Origin: Symbiodinium kawagutii
Lineage: Eukaryota; Sar; Dinophyceae; Suessiales; Symbiodiniaceae
Direction: 5' to 3'
Length of the DNA: 64,000 bases
Assembly: GCA_009767595.1 (NCBI GenBank)
Contig: VSDK01012532.1
Coordinates: forward strand, 52,023 to 116,022
Part shown: piece by piece, positions 61,200-64,000 of the stretch
Numbering within the stretch: the first letter of the stretch is position 1
Layout of the letters: each line of letters begins with the position of its first letter
The notes under the pieces: model-generated
What the model saw: the letters and a program-made list of their open reading frames with translations, nothing else
What the model was told of the DNA's origin: nothing
The model's database searches: none
Program-made: the position numbers and the translations under genes

Positions 61200-61745
61200 A
61201 CCAATGCTTAACCGCTATCATTAGATATTGATGACCACTGTTAAGAATCACTAAGTATCATATCATTAACAATCATATTATTCATTAGCAATCATTATAT
61301 GGTGGCTAACCATCGCCATCATTAACCATGACCACTATAAACCATAATTAATCAACCATCATGGCTAATTACCCATCACAATTAACCGATGAACCATTAT
61401 GAACCATCATCATCAACCATTGCTAAAACCATTATCATCCATCGTCAACCAGTATTGGGCATTATCAAGCATCATCGTCAACCATTCTTAAAACCACTAC
61501 CAAGCATCACAATACCACTGAACGAGTGGGTACCATTGACCATATTGCTCATTCTTAATCATCATTAACCATTATGAACCTTTATGAACCGTTAAATCAA
61601 GCATCATCATCAACCAGTAATAATCCTTATTAACCACTATTAGTCATCATTAACCATCAATTATTAACTAACCACTATTAACTGGTGAATTATTAACCAT
61701 CATTAAGTGATTATCAACCATCATCAACCACCACCATTGACCATC
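61200..61745. repeat. Degenerate AACCATCATT array
   Basis: More than 500 bp of loosely repeated ATCATTAACCATTATGAACC-type sequence up to the 61.8-kb exon. Confidence 0.7.
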
Positions 61746-61766
61746 CTCACCCACCATGAGTTCAGC

Positions 61767-61873
61767 CAGCAGAACTCCTCTCCTCGCGGCTCGCAGCTCG
61801 CTTCGCTTCGGCCTGGTACTCTCTGGTGAAGAGTTGCGTGAGGCGCACGTCCACGAAGTTGCCGGAGGCTCTC
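61767..61873 (-). CDS. Exon, RASGNFVDVRLTQLFTREYQ
   Basis: Frame chosen for very high third-position GC; acceptor TCCTAG|G in phase 2. It ends EAKRAASREERSSA with a GC donor. Charged helix, function unknown. All three frames are open, so the frame is inferred. Confidence 0.5.
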
Positions 61874-62319
61874 CTAGGAACGCGACCAGGCGCACCAGCA
61901 GCAGCCATGGCGCCATGGGGTCCAGTGGATCCTTGGAGAAATGGTTGATGAACTGCTGTTAGTTCATGAAAAGGTGGCGAATACATGGTTATAGTCGTCC
62001 CCGAAAAGATAGAAAAGTTACAAAGCTGGAAACGATATGATAAGATAGCATATTCTGGCCAATTTTTCCATCTTCTATATCGACCTGTAATTTACAGTAA
62101 ATGCCAACTTTTTAGCATAATTCAGATATATCAAAATTTACAATTCATGGTAAATAACAAGAGGATATAAAAGATAGAAATGGAAAAGCCTGGAAACGCA
62201 ATGAGGAATTTACATTTTTTGATAGAAATATGAGCCCGTCTATGGGTTTTCCTTGAACATAGCAACAAGATACAAAAGATAGAAAAGTTATACACCCCTA
62301 AAAACAGCCATGTAGCCCT

Positions 62320-62660
62320 ATATAACCTGCATAATCCTCCATATTATCCCCATTATCAGCTATATAACCCCTATAAAAGCCTTATAATCAACTACATAAC
62401 CGTTATCATCAGCCATATAACCTCTATAGAACTCTTACCATCAGCCATATAACCCTTGCAATCAGCCATATAACCCTTATAATCAGCCACATAACTCCTA
62501 TATTTACAATCCATAAAACCACTATGGGATCTTATCATCAGCCATATAGCCCGTGTAATCAGCCACAACGCCGATATAATCCTTATAATCTGCCATAGAA
62601 ACTTTATATTACCCTATAGTCAGCCATAAAACCCGTATCATCAGCCATATGATTTCTATA
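62320..62660. repeat. Degenerate repeat of CAGCCATATAACCCTTATAAT
   Basis: About twelve imperfect units of 20-27 bp, each with CAGCCATA and ATAACC or ATAATC. Confidence 0.75.
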
Positions 62661-62766
62661 TGTTTATATATATATATATACTTATTTATATATATATATA
62701 TATAAGCAGAGTAATATATATATATATATATATACAATATATATACAAATATATATATTTATTTTT
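62661..62766. repeat. (TA)n microsatellite cluster
   Basis: Four TA tracts separated by a few bases. Confidence 0.9.
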
Positions 62767-62853
62767 ACAACCCTTGTAATCAGCCATTGAACCCCATTGC
62801 ACCAGCATTCCTTTTCCCTCTTTCCTCCATGGTCCGAATCCCCAGCCACCGTC

Positions 62854-62921
62854 TTAGCGGCTCTCGGACAAGCGAAGCCTCCCTCAGGCTCCGCTTCAAT
62901 GAAGCAGCTCTTGTAGCGCTT
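62854..62921 (-). CDS. Exon, KRYKSCFIEAEPEGGFACPR
   Basis: Acceptor TTTAG|A; a GA donor in phase 2 would join to the 61.8-kb exon. A competing frame (SATRAASLKRSLREASLVRE) is also open. Confidence 0.4.
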
Positions 62922-63158
62922 CTAAAGAATTCCAACCGTGTGATGGAGCTCTCCGGGCATGTGTTCGTAATGTGTCTACAAATTTAAATACAATTGCATT
63001 TCAATACATGTATTTCTCTCTATTTTAACAAATATATATTTAAATTTTCTGATGTTTATATTGTATGGATAAATATATTTGGGTATGTTCTCTTTGCTTG
63101 TGTCTTTGAAAAGTTGATTTTAGCCGGAAATCCATCGGTTGGTCTAGGAAAACGTGGC

Positions 63159-63330
63159 TCAAGAAATCTCCTCGCCATACTTTGCCTCTTCCTCGTCTGA
63201 CTCGTCGACCTCAGGGTCACCATCAGCATCATCCTCTGGGTACCCCTCCAAATCCTTCATCTCCTCTTCATCCGCAGCCTTCACGTGATCAAAGCTGCAC
63301 TCCGTTGCTGCACCACCCTCGGACTCGAAC
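63159..63330 (-). CDS. Acidic terminal exon with stop
   Basis: Acceptor TCTAAG|G. About 40 percent Asp/Glu in the last 30 residues, ending YGEEIS and TGA. Confidence 0.6.
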
Positions 63331-63821
63331 CTTAGAAGTTGCAGAAACATTTGCTGAAAAATACACAACGATATAGAAGATAGAAAAATGGGCAATGATA
63401 GCATTCCAATCTTGCGCCTTGCAGGGCTAGCAGTTTTAGATACTTTCCAGGATGACATTTGTATGTAGTCAAATCTCGTTGGCGTCGTATATTTTCTATC
63501 ACCAAAGCAACCATGCACATTTCTGAAGCCATTGGAGAGAATTTCGGTGTTACAAAGGTAAATTAACATATATATATATATCATATATCTATCAAAAATT
63601 CCAGCCCATCTTCCAAAAACAAGTGGCTCACGCACAATGAGCTTGTGTTTTGAGCCTTTCCCAAATCTCAACGCCAGCTCGTCAGAATTCAAGGCCATGA
63701 TGATATTGACAATCACATACCGTTTGCCCGTGGTCCTGCTGGTAATTCGAGAGGGCGCAAGCACCCGGTTCTCCTCCAAGTCAACGACCAGGACTCGATT
63801 GGGATCCGCCAAGAAAGCTTC
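63159..63821 (-). CDS. Last two exons of an unidentified gene with acidic C-terminus
   Basis: Exon 63721-63821 (GT donor) encodes FLADPNRVLVVDLEENRVLA and PSRITSRTTGK; exon 63159-63330 joins in phase 1/2 (GKRFESEGGAATE) and ends with Asp/Glu-rich YPEDDADGDPEVDESDEEEA, then a TGA at 63159-63161. VLVVDLEENRV is reminiscent of the VVVVDLDxNxV strand of DENN-type domains, but the match is too short to assign. The gene continues upstream off the right edge. An alternative GT donor at 63209 would shorten the last exon. The 390-bp intron holds a TA tract and a minus open frame without coding character. Confidence 0.5.
   Translation of the reverse strand, partial: EAFLADPNRVLVVDLEENRVLAPSRITSRTTGKRYVIVNIIMALNSDELALRFGKGSKHKLIVREPLVFGRWAGIFDRYMIYIYMLIYLCNTEILSNGFRNVHGCFGDRKYTTPTRFDYIQMSSWKVSKTASPARRKIGMLSLPIFLSSISLCIFQQMFLQLLRFESEGGAATECSFDHVKAADEEEMKDLEGYPEDDADGDPEVDESDEEEAKYGEEIS
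63721..63821 (-). CDS. Exon, FLADPNRVLVVDLEENRVLA
   Basis: 101 bp, acceptor CCTCAG|G, GTATGT donor. Confidence 0.65.
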
Positions 63822-64000
63822 CTGAGGTATCCAAACCAGCACTGCGAACACCGAGACATGCATATATAAAGAGAGAGAGATATACAATTTAAATATATAT
63901 CTATATATATACATAGTTGAAGAATATTTACAATACAGAATGTATGATGAATGATTTTTTTCACAGGACATGACTCAGTGAACCTTTTCCATCTTCTGTT

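Larger units (their letters stand above)
58172..61766. other. Gap with weak coding remnants
   Basis: A possible minus exon at 58430-58510 (VHALKQVADANLCEGFILCA) cannot be tied to others. Plus-strand open stretches at 59299-59610, 59761-60138 and 60335-60672 (for example DIHIRFDTNKSPIYCLVESS) look like a decayed intronless element. The rest is AT-rich with CA-rich and ATC-like repeats. Confidence 0.35.

Overview
The window is nuclear DNA of a eukaryote, most probably a dinoflagellate, and the retroelement-type ORFs point towards the Suessiales/Symbiodiniaceae-Polarella side. The reasons are: no long cellular ORF anywhere; coding sequence in tiny GC-rich exons (39-171 bp) scattered through AT-richer introns; splice donors that mix GT, GC and GA with acceptors almost always AG|G; every recognisable multi-exon gene on the same (minus) strand; start codons sitting a few bases after an AG, as expected for spliced-leader trans-splicing; and intronless retroelement-type ORFs of a kind common in these algae. 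Nearly all long computed ORFs are shadows or simple-repeat artefacts. The real genes only appear when exons are joined by splice phase.

Right to left, in the direction of transcription: 63159-63821 holds the last two exons of an unidentified gene with an acidic tail, continuing off the right edge. 58400-62921 holds two phase-compatible exons and one weaker exon of unknown function. 50201-58126 is a gene whose last seven exons chain in phase to a stop codon, with a segment that resembles a HAD-like hydrolase motif. 45704-50200 is intergenic, with a retroelement-like ORF on the plus strand and a perfect 1,200-bp (GTCT)300 array. 28419-45703 is a long unidentified gene of at least ten exons. 7681-27791 is a peroxisomal-type multifunctional beta-oxidation protein (enoyl-CoA hydratase / 3-hydroxyacyl-CoA dehydrogenase) in at least 21 exons, almost all joined in correct phase. 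47-3380 carries exons of a C5-cytosine DNA methyltransferase continuing off the left edge.

On the opposite strand, 4810-6313 is a decayed, intronless ORF with a second, divergent methyltransferase-like fold (FSGRRR ... AGPPCET ... EHP). Other decayed plus-strand ORFs lie near 6.5-7.4, 33.1, 48.3 and 59.8 kb. Introns are packed with microsatellites, minisatellites, degenerate AACCATCATT-type sequence and at least two families of short terminal-inverted-repeat elements with 4-bp target duplications.

The genes are not an operon and share no obvious pathway. They look like a unidirectional gene cluster of the dinoflagellate type. The exon models of the beta-oxidation gene and the methyltransferase are well supported. 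The other gene models rest on phase-compatible joins and codon composition only, and their functions are unknown.
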